Assembly (NCBI GenBank): GCA_033002965.1
Contig: JAURVB010014173.1
Coordinates: 103,735 to 167,734 of the forward strand
Direction: 5' to 3'
Source of the DNA: Piper betle
Lineage: Eukaryota > Streptophyta > Magnoliopsida > Piperales > Piperaceae
DNA length: 64,000 nucleotides
The position numbers and the translations under genes were made by a program. Numbering within the stretch: position 1 is the first letter of the stretch; each line of letters begins with the position of its first letter. Shown one piece after another: positions 1-12,505 of this stretch. The notes below the pieces were generated by a model that did no database searches, was not told the DNA's origin, and saw only the letters and a list, made by a program, of their open reading frames with translations.

Positions 1-731
1 CTCCTCTTTCACTGTAAATTTCTGCTTTTCTTATCTCTACTTCTAATCCCTTTATGCTCATTCACTCCTCCTATAAACTCTTCCTAAGCCCATGATCCCC
101 ATACAAAACCATGCTATCGATTTTCCTGATTGTTTTGATCATCTCCTCTATCTACCACCTTCTTCTCTTGACTTCCTTCTGCAATATCTACACAAATTAT
201 GAGCCCCATCTCTCTGTCTCTAGTGGACGTACTTAAACTAAACCGAAGCTTTTGTTGGGTTTCTTTCCATGGAGTTGATGTAAAGAGTTGCTTGTCAACC
301 ATGGTGTTGGATGGCCAAACTACCCATTAGCCAGTTTCTCTCTGCTTGTGATCTAGAGCTACAAGATATATAGTTTTGTTAATTTGATCATGTTGTTTAT
401 GCTCGGCCTTCTCAACTTTCATTTTTGTTACTGATACTGCTCCTTCAAAAGATCGTGGTATCTGCATTAGCTGCATTGCTACTCTGATCTTAGTAATCAC
501 AAGCCCTAGTCCTGATTAGAGATGATCTACTTGTCTGAAGTGTACTTCTTGTATTCCTCCATTATAGTTTGATTTTCCGCCACTTTTAGCTTCTCTATAC
601 TCCCATTGTTGAGAAGATTGATCCATGGATTGTTCTGGTCAAGAAATGCATTGACAGCCAGCATTGTTGCAGTAAGGACAAGAGTTCTGTAACCAAAGAG
701 AAGTTTTCAGGTTGAAGTCAAGAGAGGAAGA
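1..731. other. Upstream region of the ZHD gene
   Basis: No coding signal was recognised. The stretch is AT-rich and pyrimidine-rich on the plus strand and probably holds the promoter and 5' leader of the ZHD gene that starts at 732. No clear TATA box or transposon end was identified. Confidence 0.4.
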
Positions 732-1520
732 ATGGAGATTGATCATCCACATGAAAGTGATCTTCATATGCCAATGCCAATCGCTAGCAGCTATGGCCAT
801 GGTCACATGATTCGAGAAGTCCCACCACACAACCGCATCATCTCCCCTTTGTTGCAGCACCCCCACCCATCTCCACCCCCACCGTGGACGACAGCCCAAT
901 CGTCGCTTACAAGAAGATGGTCCGCTACAGGGAGTGCCTCAAGAACCACGCGGCCTCCATAGGCGGAAATGCCACCGATGGCTGCGGCGAGTTCATGCCA
1001 AGTGGGGAAGACGGCACTCTGGAGGCCCTCAAGTGCTCTGCTTGCAACTGCCACAGGAACTTCCATAGGAAGGAGATTGAAGGGGAAGCTCCCAACACTT
1101 ATATTGATTGCTTCCATCTCAAGGGGGGAGAAATGTGGTGGGGCAAAAGGGGTCCTTATTGCAGGCTCTGATGTCTTTGGCAGCTGCCCAGCGGGGAGCA
1201 TTGTCCCAAGGCCACACCCACAAATAATAATGCCATACAAGTTGGGGAGCTTGCCCTCAGAGTCTGATGAGCAGGAGGGGACCATGGCCGGGCCTCCCCT
1301 GGTGAAGAAGAGGTTTAGGACAAAGTTCACGCCAGAGCAGAAGGAGAAGATGTTGAGCTTTGCAGAGAAGGTTGGGTGGAAGTTGCAGAAGCAGGAGGAG
1401 GCTATGGTGCAACAGCTTTGCCAAGAGATTGGCATCAAAAGGAGAGTCCTCAAGGTTTGGATGCATAATAACAAGCACAACCTTGCCAAGAAGGCCTCCC
1501 CTACTCTGATCCTTAATTGA
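732..1520 (+). CDS. ZHD: Zinc-finger homeodomain (ZHD) transcription factor, frame broken twice
   Basis: ZHD proteins are plant-specific nuclear transcription factors that dimerise through an N-terminal C/H-rich zinc finger and bind DNA with a C-terminal homeodomain. The start at 732 gives [10 protein letters not shown] and a His/Pro-rich lead (frame of 732). The zinc-finger region ([20 protein letters not shown], then [21 protein letters not shown]; about 918-1086) lies in the frame of position 884. The [15 protein letters not shown] linker and the homeodomain ([17 protein letters not shown] to [17 protein letters not shown]; about 1305-1494) are back in the first frame, ending at the stop 1518-1520. 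So one base appears missing at about 840-884 (C runs) and one extra at about 1120-1160 (a G6 run is a candidate). The net frame is unchanged, about 262 residues and no intron, as usual for the family. Family assignment is very sure; whether the copy works is not. Confidence 0.93.
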
Positions 1521-3284
1521 CTGGTTTAATCAAGTTGTGCTCCAGATTTTAAATATTGTAACTCAAATTTCTTGCGGTTGGCTCTTTCTTCTTCTTCTTC
1601 ATGGCATAGGCAGTATTGCTACTGTTATCTACCTAATATTTAAGCTCTTTACTTGTTCTTAGCTTGTTGTATGAGATGAGGAGACTAAGAGATACTTTGT
1701 GGGTTTTTCTCATGTTATGATCCGAGCTAGTTTATAAGTAGAACAATTTGGATAAGACTAATCAAGATTCTCTTCGTTTGTACTAATATTATAGCTGTTC
1801 ATGAAGCGAGAGGAATTTTCTTGGCTCTGATTCTCTCGTTACGTTATTTCTTTTCTTGGGATCGCATCATGCTTGCACTTTTCGCAGGTTGCCATTATAG
1901 CGCTTCTTTTAAGCAATGTGTCGATTAAGAGGGCAAGAATTAGGCAAGTTAATGTGAACTTAGAATACTAATTAGAATCTTTCACGTATGCAAGACACAA
2001 ATTATGGTACTTTTTTCTTGGATTGAATATTTTGTAGGAGCAAATCGGCCAATAGCAAGCCTTGTTCCATGCCTGATAAATTATCCCCATACACAATTGC
2101 TGCCAAGGATCTTTTGCAAGTTGTTCACAGATCCTCATTTGGCGTTTACTTATTGGAACCATTATTCTCTGTCTTGATTTGTGCCTGTCCTGACCAGCAT
2201 GCTCAAGAACAAGCTCGCCAGGTCCATGGATCCATGCATGCCAGAGTTTCATTTCTCTACCTATGAAGTGAGCTCGTTAAATAAAAATGTTGGTCATTGG
2301 CACCAATGATTAATCGGCATCATCACTAATCCGTCAAGGTTAAGGGACTTAATTAAGTAGATTAGAGGAGGGGAACAGTGCTCGGCATGGTCATTATCAA
2401 GTAGAATTCAGACTGTAAAGTTGGTGCATGTTGAGTCCAGCTTTTAGATTGGGCACACATGGGTAGTCTATGCGTGCTTCAAAAGATGGGACGCAATGAT
2501 TTCTTTCTTATTCTTCTTGGGCACAGTTTGATCCAAATATCAGTACCAATGTTTTGTCCCTAATTCCATGATGGTTTGGGTGGCATGTTGGAGGGGCTAG
2601 GCTTGTATCTTATTTGGTTATCACACCAGCGCCTTTAGGGCAACATATATCTTCAACCACCGGCACAATTATCAAAGTCTTAACACTGATCAAATGTTTG
2701 AAAGCATTGAGTACAGCAAATCACGTTGTGCATACCTTAAACAAGTATGTTTTTGGCTTGGTGACCCATTTGTATTAGCAACGAGTCAATTGCCATACTC
2801 TAATCGACCACTTTGACCCCATTGTTGGTGCATAAATAATACGACATTACTCATTCAAAAGAGTTTGAATTGAACGTAACATTGCTCATCATGTAACCTC
2901 AATATGTGTTTTCTATTGATCTTTCATATTTAGAGAAGATATATACCAGCACTGGTGCAAACAGTGAATAGACTCGGACCATCACATGCACAACACCTGT
3001 AGCAGCACTGGCGTAAAAGATTCACTTGCTTTGAAGGCATTGAGAAGGGTAAAGAGAAGGAAAGCATGGAGATCTTAAACCAAGAATTAGCTGCTTTGGG
3101 TTCTCGTTAGTCATGTGTGCAATCACACTTTCGAGGTGAATCAATAAATTCATGAGGCATTTAAGTGGGAGACCGCTTAAAGCATTTACTATCCCCTGCA
3201 ACTCAACTGGTGTATTCAATTCAATGTACCTCGCATGTCATATGAACGTCATAACCCACTGACCCACCTAGCCTCTTTAGCGTT
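1521..3284. other. Intergenic stretch after ZHD
   Basis: Holds the presumed 3' UTR of ZHD (1521 to about 1700) followed by AT-rich DNA. No conserved coding segment, tRNA or transposon end was recognised. Confidence 0.4.
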
Positions 3285-3427
3285 ACTCAAAACTTTACTT
3301 TTATGTGTAAATACAAATAAGATTGATTTTCGTAGACTCATCTAATCAATTAGTGCACATAGGCGCTCCTTATTAATTATTCGTCTAGTTTATTTTAAGT
3401 AGTCATCGGGGAGGTGAGGATTAGGGC
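3285..3427 (+). repeat. Left copy of a ~140-bp direct repeat
   Basis: Runs from ACTCAAAACTTTACTTTTA through GCTCCTTATTAATTATTCG to GAGGTGAGGATTA. It is repeated in the same orientation at about 4066-4208 with scattered substitutions and small indels. Together they flank the TCGAG-rich element at 3428-4065. No TG...CA ends were seen, so it is not a clear LTR. Confidence 0.75.
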
Positions 3428-4065
3428 TACGAATTTAGTAAATAAGCCTATAATTATTTGCATTCGGCTTAGTTCGACTCGATTCGATTCGAAACTTAAC
3501 ATTTAAATGTTCGAGTTCGAACTCAACTCAAACTCGAATTCTTCGAACTGAGTTTGAGAAAGATAGTATTCGACTCGGCTCAGTTATAATTCGAATTTGA
3601 CTTAAAATCGACTCGTAGTTCGACTCGAACTCAACTTAATAAAATAATATAATAATATAATGTATATATACTAATAAATTTAATTGTAACTAGTTATATT
3701 TATTTATATATAATATAATAACAAAGTAATAAAATAGCTAGATGAGAAGTATTCAAATTGAAGATTTTAAGGTCGTGGGTTCAATTTATGTCGAATGTAA
3801 TTTTTTTAAGTAAATTACTTTCTACTTTATAATCGAGCTAATTTTGAGTTCATGATCGAGTTAGGTTCGAACTTATCAAAATTAAATAGTTTAAGTATAT
3901 TCGAGCTTGAGTCAAACTCGAACAATATAAAAAATATTCGAGTTGAACTCGAACATATATGTTTAAAATTCGTTCAATTTCAAGCCGAGTTTAAATGAAT
4001 TTTAAACTATTTGAGCCGAATTTGAACATAAATTAAGCTCGACTCGCTCTCCGTTTAACCGCCAA
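3428..4065. mobile_element. Diverged TCGAG-rich hAT-like non-autonomous element
   Basis: Both halves are rich in short TCGAG/CTCGAA motifs, the subterminal pattern of the better preserved element at 26284-26931. The centre (about 3735-3805) holds a tRNA-like segment with TAGCTAGATGAGAAG and GGTCGTGGGTTCAA, also found in that element in the opposite orientation. The ends are decayed and no target duplication could be fixed. Family membership is an inference from these shared parts. Confidence 0.5.
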
Positions 4066-4208
4066 CTCAAAACTTTACTTTTACTTATAAATACAAATTA
4101 TAAGACTGATTTTCGTAGACACATCTAATTAATTAGCGCACATAGACGCTCCTTATTAATTATTCGTCTTGTTTATTTTAAGTAGTCAATTGGGAGGTGA
4201 GGATTATA
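4066..4208 (+). repeat. Right copy of the ~140-bp direct repeat
   Basis: Matches 3285-3427 in order and orientation, with shared blocks such as GATTTTCGTAGAC, GCTCCTTATTAATTATTCG and TTTATTTTAAGTAGTC. Confidence 0.75.
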
Positions 4209-5403
4209 GGCAAAGATAGGCAGTACTACTAATTATTACTTGATGGTATATTCTCTTATTGGCCCTGTAATCAATTCCGCTAATAAATTATAATTACAAG
4301 ACGGCTGTGGAGTTGTTGGACAATCATTCTTTATCTTTGGATTGTTTTCATCTGTACAACAACATCAATTCGTATTCTGTACCAGCGTCCGAAGAAGCTA
4401 AGGCATGGGTATGTGGTACTTAGAAAGCTGTGGATCGGAAAATTTAATGGTGCCTGCCTGTTTAGAGTTTCTGATCAAACAGTACACGAGGAATGCATCC
4501 TGGGAGGTCAAGAAGACGAAGAATTTCAGATTATAAGAAATTACTAAACAAGCTTAATCAAAGGAGAAAGAATCATTCATGTTTGGATTCAGAAAACATG
4601 TCATCTTCCAAGAAGGAATCATGATAAGTTTTTTTAATAAAAAAACAAAGGAATCATGAAAAGTTGGACGTGGCTGGGAATATGTTTCTACAATTTCAAG
4701 CAAGACAAATTCTGGTGGTGGGGGTGATGGTACTTGTGATAGGCAAATAGAAAGAAAGTGAAGGCATTTGTAAGAGGTCTCTTCTATCAATCACTGCCAC
4801 CAAAGTAAGCTCTGTCTCCTTGTCTCGGTATAGGCCTAGATTTCTGCATCTCCCATTGTGTGAAAAAAATTTACCAAGGTAAATTTTTTTTATATGCATC
4901 CTATCTGTTTTTATCTTTTTTTATTGATTTTGTAACAACTTTAACATTTTCTGCCTTAACAGTTTTGTTTGCTGAATCTGCATCCTTCTATTTTACCACA
5001 AGTCAAAAAGCCAACATATTATATATATATTTCAATCAAAATTTTTAGGTCTATAATTATGGTTAATCCTCACAAAATCAATTTTAATATGAAAATATCA
5101 AGATATTAAAATTTAAAATATACAAAGCAAACTCCTATTAAAAATGACAATTTTTTAGCACAAATAGAAGTAATGTTCATACATGGGCCTTGTGGGCCGT
5201 CGTCCCCTTGCAGCCCTCGAGTTGGAGGGTACCCGCTTGGCCATATAAGCAAGTTCATCATGGGCTGGGCTTTAAGTTGGCTGGGAGAGAAACAGTTGTG
5301 TATATTGATTTCATAAGGGAGAATTTAAAAACTTGTGGGAGATTTGCAAATTTTGTGGCTTATAATGTTTGCCAAATTAGAGATAACCAGGCAAGATGTC
5401 ACG
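4209..5403. other. AT-rich intergenic DNA with a short perfect hairpin
   Basis: No gene was recognised. At about 4863-4890 a run AAAAAAATTTACC is followed after two bases by its reverse complement, giving a 13-bp stem. The rest is low-complexity DNA. Confidence 0.4.
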
Positions 5404-5850
5404 ACATGCACTACTTGTAATATAGATAAATTTTAATTTTATATATAAATTCTTGTTAAATAATGAGATAGACTATAATAATTAAATATTTTAGAAATAA
5501 ATTTTGATTAACTTTAAACATAGATCTTAAAAGACTGAGAACGTAAACTACAATAATTTTGTATTTTTTTCAAGGAAATAAATTGAATCTTTATAATAAA
5601 AACTTAGAAATCGAGGTTGGCCATATTTGAACATGTGACCCTCTCGAGTAAAAGATATTTATTATTATTATTATTTTTATAAAAAATTAAAAATTAAGGT
5701 TAGTCGGTTCGAACCTATGACCCTCACAGTGGGAAGTATTATTATTATTATTATTTTATTTTTATTGCATTTTAATTGATTAACTCTCATTTTTAATCAC
5801 ATGTAAGTATTGATTTTCTATTTTATTAACTAGCGTAGATTGTATGGCAA
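5404..5850. repeat. Dispersed AT-rich repeat, copy 1
   Basis: Carries the blocks shared by a family seen several times in this window: ATAATGAGATAGACTATAAT near the left, CATTTTAATTGATTAACTC and TTTTTAATCACATGTAAGT near the right. It also has two TTA-rich runs and a minus-strand GGTTCGAACC motif resembling a tRNA B box at about 5703-5712. Confidence 0.5.
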
Positions 5851-5882
5851 TGAGACAAACACAATATTTTATTTTTTATTTT

Positions 5883-5883
<1 letters not shown>

Positions 5884-5931
<48 letters not shown>
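5884..5931 (+). repeat. (AG)n microsatellite
   Basis: An uninterrupted AG dinucleotide run of about 48 bases is visible. Confidence 0.95.
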
Positions 5932-5935
<4 letters not shown>

Positions 5936-6395
5936 AGTGGAAAATGAAAGAAGATTATCGACAAGGTTCAATAAATTGCATTTGGTATATTGGTGGATAA
6001 TAAAGATTTAATATATGAAATGATCTATGATCTTTTTTCCCAGCCTTATCCCGCTGGTATGCAATATATGGTCATTTAAATAAGTCAAAAATGATTGACA
6101 GTGGCCCTGTTGTTGTTTCCATGTTGAAAGCATAGTTGTCAGAATCGGCCGATTCTGAGTGTAATCGGTCGATTTGAATCGGATCAGCAGCGTGCCGATC
6201 CAATTTTGGGGCCGAATTGGAGCCGAACTTGCCCGATTCACCCCGATTCCGGCCGAGTTGACTCCGATTCGAAAATCGGGATAAATTGGGAAGAATCGGT
6301 TTTGGTAAATTATTAAAATATCCTAAGTATGATATTTATTAAATTATTTAAGCATGGGTAAAATGATAATTTTGATTTTAAAAACCTAAAATTAA

Positions 6396-6665
6396 CCCGC
6401 TCCCCACACTGTCGCCGCTCGTCCGCCCTCCGTCCACCCCGTTCCGCTCGCCCCGTCCGACTCCGGTCTTGCCACTGACCAGTCTGTGACGTCGCCGCGA
6501 CTCTATGCCGCCGATCGCCGCCGAATCTCGGGCCATGCCGACTGTTCCTCCGACCGGGCTGCCAACATCGCCGCTGCCCTCGCAACCGGGCCTCCGACGT
6601 GTGGCCGGCCGACAGTGTAGTGGCCGCGAGACTCGCCGCCGACCAGGCCTCCGACCGATTCGTGT
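6396..6665. other. GC-rich insert inside the hAT element
   Basis: About 270 bp rich in CG dinucleotides within AT-rich flanks. It is open in several frames with Arg/Pro-rich nonsense-like translation and no recognisable domain. It could be captured host DNA or composition-driven sequence; I do not call a gene. Confidence 0.35.
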
Positions 6666-6783
6666 AAAGTTGGATTTTTTTAAAAATTAAATCTGCAAAT
6701 TGTTGGTTAGGCTTCACAAATTTTTTCATTGCTGATTTGGGATTCATGAACAAATTTATATATCAAATTTCATGATATGTGTT

Positions 6784-6941
6784 GTGCAAATGTGTATGTG
6801 ATATACAAATTCGTAGGGAGAGTGTGCAATTGTGTTGTTATATGTGCTATGTAAATTTATATGTGCAAATGTGTATGTGATATGCAAATTCGTAGGGAGA
6901 GTGTGCAATTGTGTTGTTATATGTGCTATGCAAATTTATTT
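6784..6941 (+). repeat. 79-bp tandem duplication inside the hAT element
   Basis: The segment starting GTGCAAATGTGTATGTGATA at 6784 recurs at 6863 with few changes (for example ATACAAATT versus ATGCAAATT), followed by more TGTGCTATGCAAATTTAT variants to about 6970. Confidence 0.8.
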
Positions 6942-7529
6942 GTGCTATGCAAATTTATATGTGCTATACAATTGCAAATTTTTTGTGTTGTTATATGTTG
7001 TTTACAATTGTATGCAATTATTTGAAATTGTATGTTGTTCACAAATTCGATCAATTATATATTGTGCAATTTGGTTGATTCAAGTTTAAAATTCATTTGA
7101 TTTGTTATATGTCGGGTGTGAGTGTTTTTATATTACAGATCTCATAATTACATACCTTTATGATTGTTGTATAAATACTTAAATTTGTGTATTTATGTTG
7201 AGAAATTATATAATTATGTATTTCAGGTATTTCTGTTATGAGTTGGCAAATTTTTGTATATGACCGATTTTGACCGATTCAGGCTGATTCAACTGAACCG
7301 ATTCTTGGCCGATTCAGACCGATTTCGACAAATTTTTGTATATGACCAATTCAGGCTGATTTAACCGAACTGATTCTTGGCCGATTCAGACCGATTCTTG
7401 GCCGATTCAGACCGATTCCGATTCCGATTCTGACTCCTTATAAAACCGATTCTGATTCCGATTCCGATTCTGTCTCCTTATAAAACCGATTCTGATTCCG
7501 ATTCTGATTCATTCAACCATGGTTGAAAG

Positions 7530-9554
7530 ACATCCAACGTGTGATATAAACTTAAAAGTAATACAAAATTACTTAACTTATATTGCATAGAAAATAGTAT
7601 CATCTAATATAAAAAAAATTACAATTTGAAAATTATCACTACCTAAGGGTTAAACTTCCAAATTGTCAGAGTTAACAACCCATTAGGACATCTTCAGAAC
7701 GTCAGAGAGTTAGAAAAAAAAACATATTCTAAGCTAATTATCATAAATAGTTGTTTTGTTCTAACCATTGAATATATATTTATATAAATTAAAGAGTGGC
7801 GGTTACCAAATCATATATTAATAACATAGCTGATCAATGACTAATTAATAAAAGATTGTAACCCTTAGCCATTAAGTGAGCTAATTAATAATAATTTGTA
7901 AGACAGGTGATAGGTTTAACTAGGGCTCTTAAAGACCTAATCTTATTGCATATCAATATTCATGTCATTTTTAACCATGGAGAAAAGTTATAATTTTTTT
8001 CTTTTATTTGAAAATATTTGAAGGTGAATATGTATAAATTTTCTAATTTTTCTTCACTCAAAAATATTTATTAATCTTAAAACATGGAAAAAAATAGAGC
8101 AGAGAAAAGTGGGGTGGAGAAAAGTTTCTCCATATTTTTTGACATGAAGAAAAGCTTCAAAATTAATAAATACTTACCTTTAAAAATCTCCCAATGTAGA
8201 AAAAAATTTTAAACTTTTCTCCACCAAAAAAATTAAAGTGGAGAAGACTCGGAAAAAAGGACTATTTTTCTCCGATACATTTTATTGAATTGTGGAGAAA
8301 ATCAATTTTTTTGCGGTGATTATGTAAGTATATATACTTTTTACACCTCACTCTAAAAATATTACATTGCCGGTTTGGAGTGTATCACTATTTTCTCGTC
8401 TTATTCAACTTTAATTGAGAAAGAGACGATAAGAGAAGAGTCAAGGCAAAGTATAAAGTAAAGAGTATATATATGTGCAAGCTAGGTACAAATATATTCG
8501 ACTAATTACTTAAAAAAGTTTTCAAGTAGTAAGAAGTATAGTTTTCAGGAATGAAATGAATTACTACTGTAAGTACATTCTATCAGGAAATGTCATCAAA
8601 TTTCTGATGAGATTCCGTTGCTCCATTGGAGCTGAGAAGGAGCCCATCAAACGACTGATCGTCTTGTGCATGCATGCACACAATTGACTAGGAACAACCA
8701 GCGTTGAACCGGTGGACGCATTGATTTTCATACATTGTCTCCATATATGCATGAGATGTACCTCCACGCTATAGTAGAGCTGTACATGATGAACAGTTGT
8801 GTGATTCAACGCTACAATTCGCATTTAAATTATTGAAAACGATCTGAGCATGGAACCGCCGCATATGTATGAAAGCAAGTAGTTGGTGACCACTTAGGTT
8901 TTCGTCTTAATTGCTACTATTAATTGGTGAAGATGAAGAGTACCCGGCGACTGGAAGAGGATTTGCTAGCTGTAGTATTTGCTGCAACAAATCTAATATA
9001 GCAGCCCTCTTATTGGTTCTTATTATCACAACTTGTGAAATCTAACTGTTTTTTACAGTTAATTTATTCAAGCTCTATTACTTGTAGAGATTTGAACCAG
9101 AAGACAGAAAGTTACAACAAGTTTGTTGTGGCAAATGCTGTAGAAATTCCTTCTCCCGGCGGCTACTTGGTCAGTTAACACTTGAACCGGCATTTGATAC
9201 GGTAGAAAACCTAGTTTACTTGAGAAATAATCAAGCAGTACTTAGATCGTGAACGTCCTTATGTATTTATGAGTCACAAATGTATATTCATGAAGTAGGA
9301 AGTTGAATTCAAGTTCCCATACAGAAGCATCGTCAATAGGTGGCCATGTGAGAGTCACATGTATGGAAACGTCAAAGCAAGCTTGATCAATCCCTTTCAA
9401 ATTCTCAAGATCAACCATTTTTCCTCATCATGCAGGCCACCTAAAACATGACAATACTGGATTACAACTTCGATTGTTGTGACCACCACATATCAATTCA
9501 AGAGTGAATGCCTTTCATAGGAGTTAATATATAATTAGGTAAGAAGTAACGCCA
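7530..9554. other. Intergenic, no gene seen
   Basis: AT-rich, with several stop codons in every frame and no conserved motif recognised. Around 7990-8300 there are repeated GTGGAGAAAAGTTT-like phrases in both orientations, probably old repeat debris. Confidence 0.4.
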
Positions 9555-9985
9555 TGTACGATTTATATTATAAATAATTTTTTTGAATAATAAGATAAAT
9601 TATAATAATTTAATATATTAAATATAGATTCTAATTAACTATGACTTTAATGATAAATCCTAATTGAATGAAAAGAGATACTATAATAATTTGATTTGTT
9701 ATTATTCTTTTTATAATTGTTGTATTTTAATTGGCTAAATCTTCTATTTTTAATCACGAATCAGTATTTTAATAAGAGCAGATTAGCCAAGATAGCATGC
9801 CAGTGTAGACTATGTTAAGCATAGATTCCAATTTTATAAAATAGACCTCATTAAATAGTAAGATAAACTATAATGAACTTATAATATCTTAGAGGTCATA
9901 GACTCTAACTTTAAAGATAAATTTTAACTAAATGAGGAGATAAATTATAATAATTTTTTATTCTATTTTGATTGATTGAATCTCG
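9555..9985. repeat. Dispersed AT-rich repeat, copies 2 and 3 (adjacent)
   Basis: Two partial copies in a row. Both have AATAATAAGATAAAT or AATAGTAAGATAAAC followed by TATAATAATTT-like blocks; the first also has TTGTATTTTAATTGGCTAAA and TTTTTAATCACGAATCAGT. The same order of blocks occurs at 5404, 42770 and 50257. Confidence 0.5.
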
Positions 9986-10364
9986 TTCTTTTCACATTCC
10001 AAACATGACTTTTGAATTCCCTCTTATAAGTTTGGGTATGCAATGGTGGATAAGATTAGTGATTTGTATAAAGTAAAATAGCAAAATCTTATTCCTTTCA
10101 TTAGCTTTTGTATTAAGAAACACCCATGACACTTTTTGTAGTAACTCATGTTTATACAAAAAAATTAATGAATCTAGATCCAATATGATCAAGAACTATT
10201 TCATCGATATCAAGGGTCAATACCAAGCTTCGATATAGTGGTGGAGAGTTGGAGAGGAATACAATTAGGCAGTTGTTAAGATTTTGTAGATAAAAAAACC
10301 TTTAAATTTTGTAGATAAAAAACCTTTCAAAAAGAAGGGATATATTTATGGCTAATATCACTTC

Positions 10365-11570
10365 AATGTTGGAAAACTACGACCCCAATCAAACTTTGAT
10401 ACCACTATTAGGGCCCTCTCAATTAAGCTCTGATACCATTGTGGTGTCAAGGAAAATTTTTTCCCATTAGCCAATATACAAGTTAATAATATCATTTACG
10501 ATCAATGTGGGATAAATATAATATCTCCCCTTTACACATCGGGGGCAACCTCGCCTTTATGCAAGTCACCATTATCATCTACGATCGATGTGGGATGAAC
10601 CCAACAATTCCCTTTCACGCATTCACACATCGGGCGACCCCAAATCAACCCAACAACTCCCCTTCACATATTGGGGGCAACCCCAATTATATACAAGTCA
10701 TCATATCATCCACGATTGATATAGGATAAAACCCAACAACTCCCCTTCACACATCGGGGGCGACCCCGTTTATATACAAGTCATCAATATCATCTACGAC
10801 CAATGTGGGATAAACCCAATAACTCCCCTTCACACATTAGGCGACCCCGAAACAATCATCGTCCAGGCAATCTCACACTTTCATCAGACGGCACTCACCT
10901 GGCAAACTCCCTGTGCAAACTCATCCTCAAATCTCACACTTTTATATAGGATAAACCCAACAACTCCCCTCAAATCATCCACCTGGCAAACTCTCCTCCC
11001 CTCAAATCATCAGGTGGAGCCTATGAACCAAAACAACAACAATCGGCGTAGGTAAATTCGAAACAAATCTCCCTTCAAATCATCAGGTGGAACCCATGAA
11101 CTAAAATAACAACAATCAGCATAGGCAAGCCCGAAACAATCATCGTCCAGGCAATCTCACACTTTCATCAGACGACAACCATGTAATCAAACTCCCCTCA
11201 AATCATCAGGTGGAACCCACGTGGCAAACTCCCCATAAATCATCCACTTGGCAAACTCTCCTCCCCACCCACGTGGCAAACTCCCTTCAAATCATCCACT
11301 TGGCAAACTCTCCTCCCCTCAAATCATCAGGTGGAACCCATGAACCAAAACAACAAAAATTTGCATAGGTAAACTTAGCTCAATACCACTTCTTGGGGGC
11401 CAAAACCAAGGTCTGATACCACTGTTGGGCCTTTTGGGCCCCAAAAGAACCTTGAAATAAGTGTCATAGACTTTTCTTAATTTAAAAGCTAACTCAAAGA
11501 ATAATACTTTCCCATTAGCATATATATAAGTTACTAATATCATCCACGACTGATGTGGGATAAACCTAAC
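10365..11570 (-). repeat. Irregular tandem repeat cluster with LTR-retroelement motifs
   Basis: Units built on CGATGTGGGATAAACCCAAC, CTCCCCTTCACACATCGGG and ATACAAGTCATCA recur about five times between 10495 and 10850. A second group (TCAAATCATCAGGTGGA, CCACTTGGCAAACTC) recurs to 11345. AGCTCTGATACCATTGTGG (about 10424) and GGTCTGATACCACTGTTGG (about 11411) are reverse complements of the TGGTATCAGAGC site used as a primer-binding site by many plant LTR retroelements. I read this as scrambled remains of minus-strand LTR elements. No protein domain is present. Confidence 0.6.
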
Positions 11571-11839
11571 ATTACCTACACTTCCTTGCTTTCCATTGTT
11601 TGTCAACTTGCTGGCCAGCTAGCTCTTAAATCTCAATATATATCACATTGGGGACTCTATATACATAAGGAAGACGGTGAATTAACAAGCTCACTTCATA
11701 ATATATTAAATTGCTTCCATATCATTTGTTTGATGGCACATGTAGTTTTTAAACTGCACCCGCAACGGACTTTCACGAGCTTTTGCAATATATAAGTCGA
11801 TTCAATTGTGTATATTTCATATATATATATATATATATA

Positions 11840-12470
11840 GCACAACCATCTTAGCTATGCTAGAGTGTTTCACCCATTGGATTTTATCCAATGGCTAGAC
11901 ATTCCCCCTCCTTTTTGCATTCACCCCTCCTTTTGCATTCCCCCTCCCCTGCTTTCACCCCTCCCCCCCACCGCTCCTCTTTCCTTGCCCTGTGCCCCTC
12001 GCCCCGCCCAGCGCCCCGCCCACACCCCTCCCCTGCGCCCCCCACCCCTCCCCCACCTCTCTGTTTTGTTGTGCAACTTTGGGTCATTCGGGGTTGCCGT
12101 GGTTGCGAGGCGGCAATGGCTAGCTGAGTCGCTGGCTAGAATTGGGCGCCTGTGGTCCAGTAGGCGGAAGCTGCAACGACGACAAAGTAGAGGAGCTTCC
12201 TCTATTTCAGTTCCTCTGTTTCTCCATCAGTGCGGCGCAACACAGCCGGGGGAGGCGTCGGCTCAAGAGTCACGTGAGTAGGTAGTTGCAGCACGGCTGG
12301 CGGTGGTATAGGTGACGGCGGCAGCAAACTCGCATGCGGTCGGGGTGGCAGGGAAAAACATAGGAGAGGGGCGACGTCAGTAGGGGAGAAAGTCAAGGCG
12401 TGAAAATAGGGGGGCAATTTCGTAATAAAAAATTGACTCGTCCCCGACTCGAGTCAATATTACAAAATAA

Positions 12471-12505
<35 letters not shown>

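Larger units (their letters stand above)
6131..7521. mobile_element. hAT-type non-autonomous DNA transposon
   Basis: The 8-bp sequence GTTGAAAG stands on both sides (6123-6130 and 7522-7529), the target-duplication size of hAT transposons. The ends are inverted: CATAGTTGTCAGAATCGG on the left, and CATGGTTG...TCAGAATCGG when the right end is read in reverse. Both subterminal zones are packed with CCGATTC repeats. Inside are a GC-rich stretch (about 6396-6665) and a 79-bp tandem duplication (about 6784-6941). No transposase was recognised, so movement would need one in trans. Length is 1391 bp. Confidence 0.8.

Noticed and set aside
1257..1489. Minus-strand open frames over the ZHD gene
   Set aside because: They are mirror images of the GC-rich ZHD coding strand and have no conserved motif.
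3285..4208. Complete LTR element with 140-bp LTRs
   Set aside because: No TG/CA ends, primer site or polypurine tract.
10495..10850. CRISPR array
   Set aside because: The units are irregular and degenerate with no constant repeat and unique spacers, and the DNA is a plant nuclear genome.
11865..12417. Pro/Arg-rich frames in the left arm of the inverted-repeat element
   Set aside because: They come from C-rich or G-rich composition, occur in several frames at once and match no domain.
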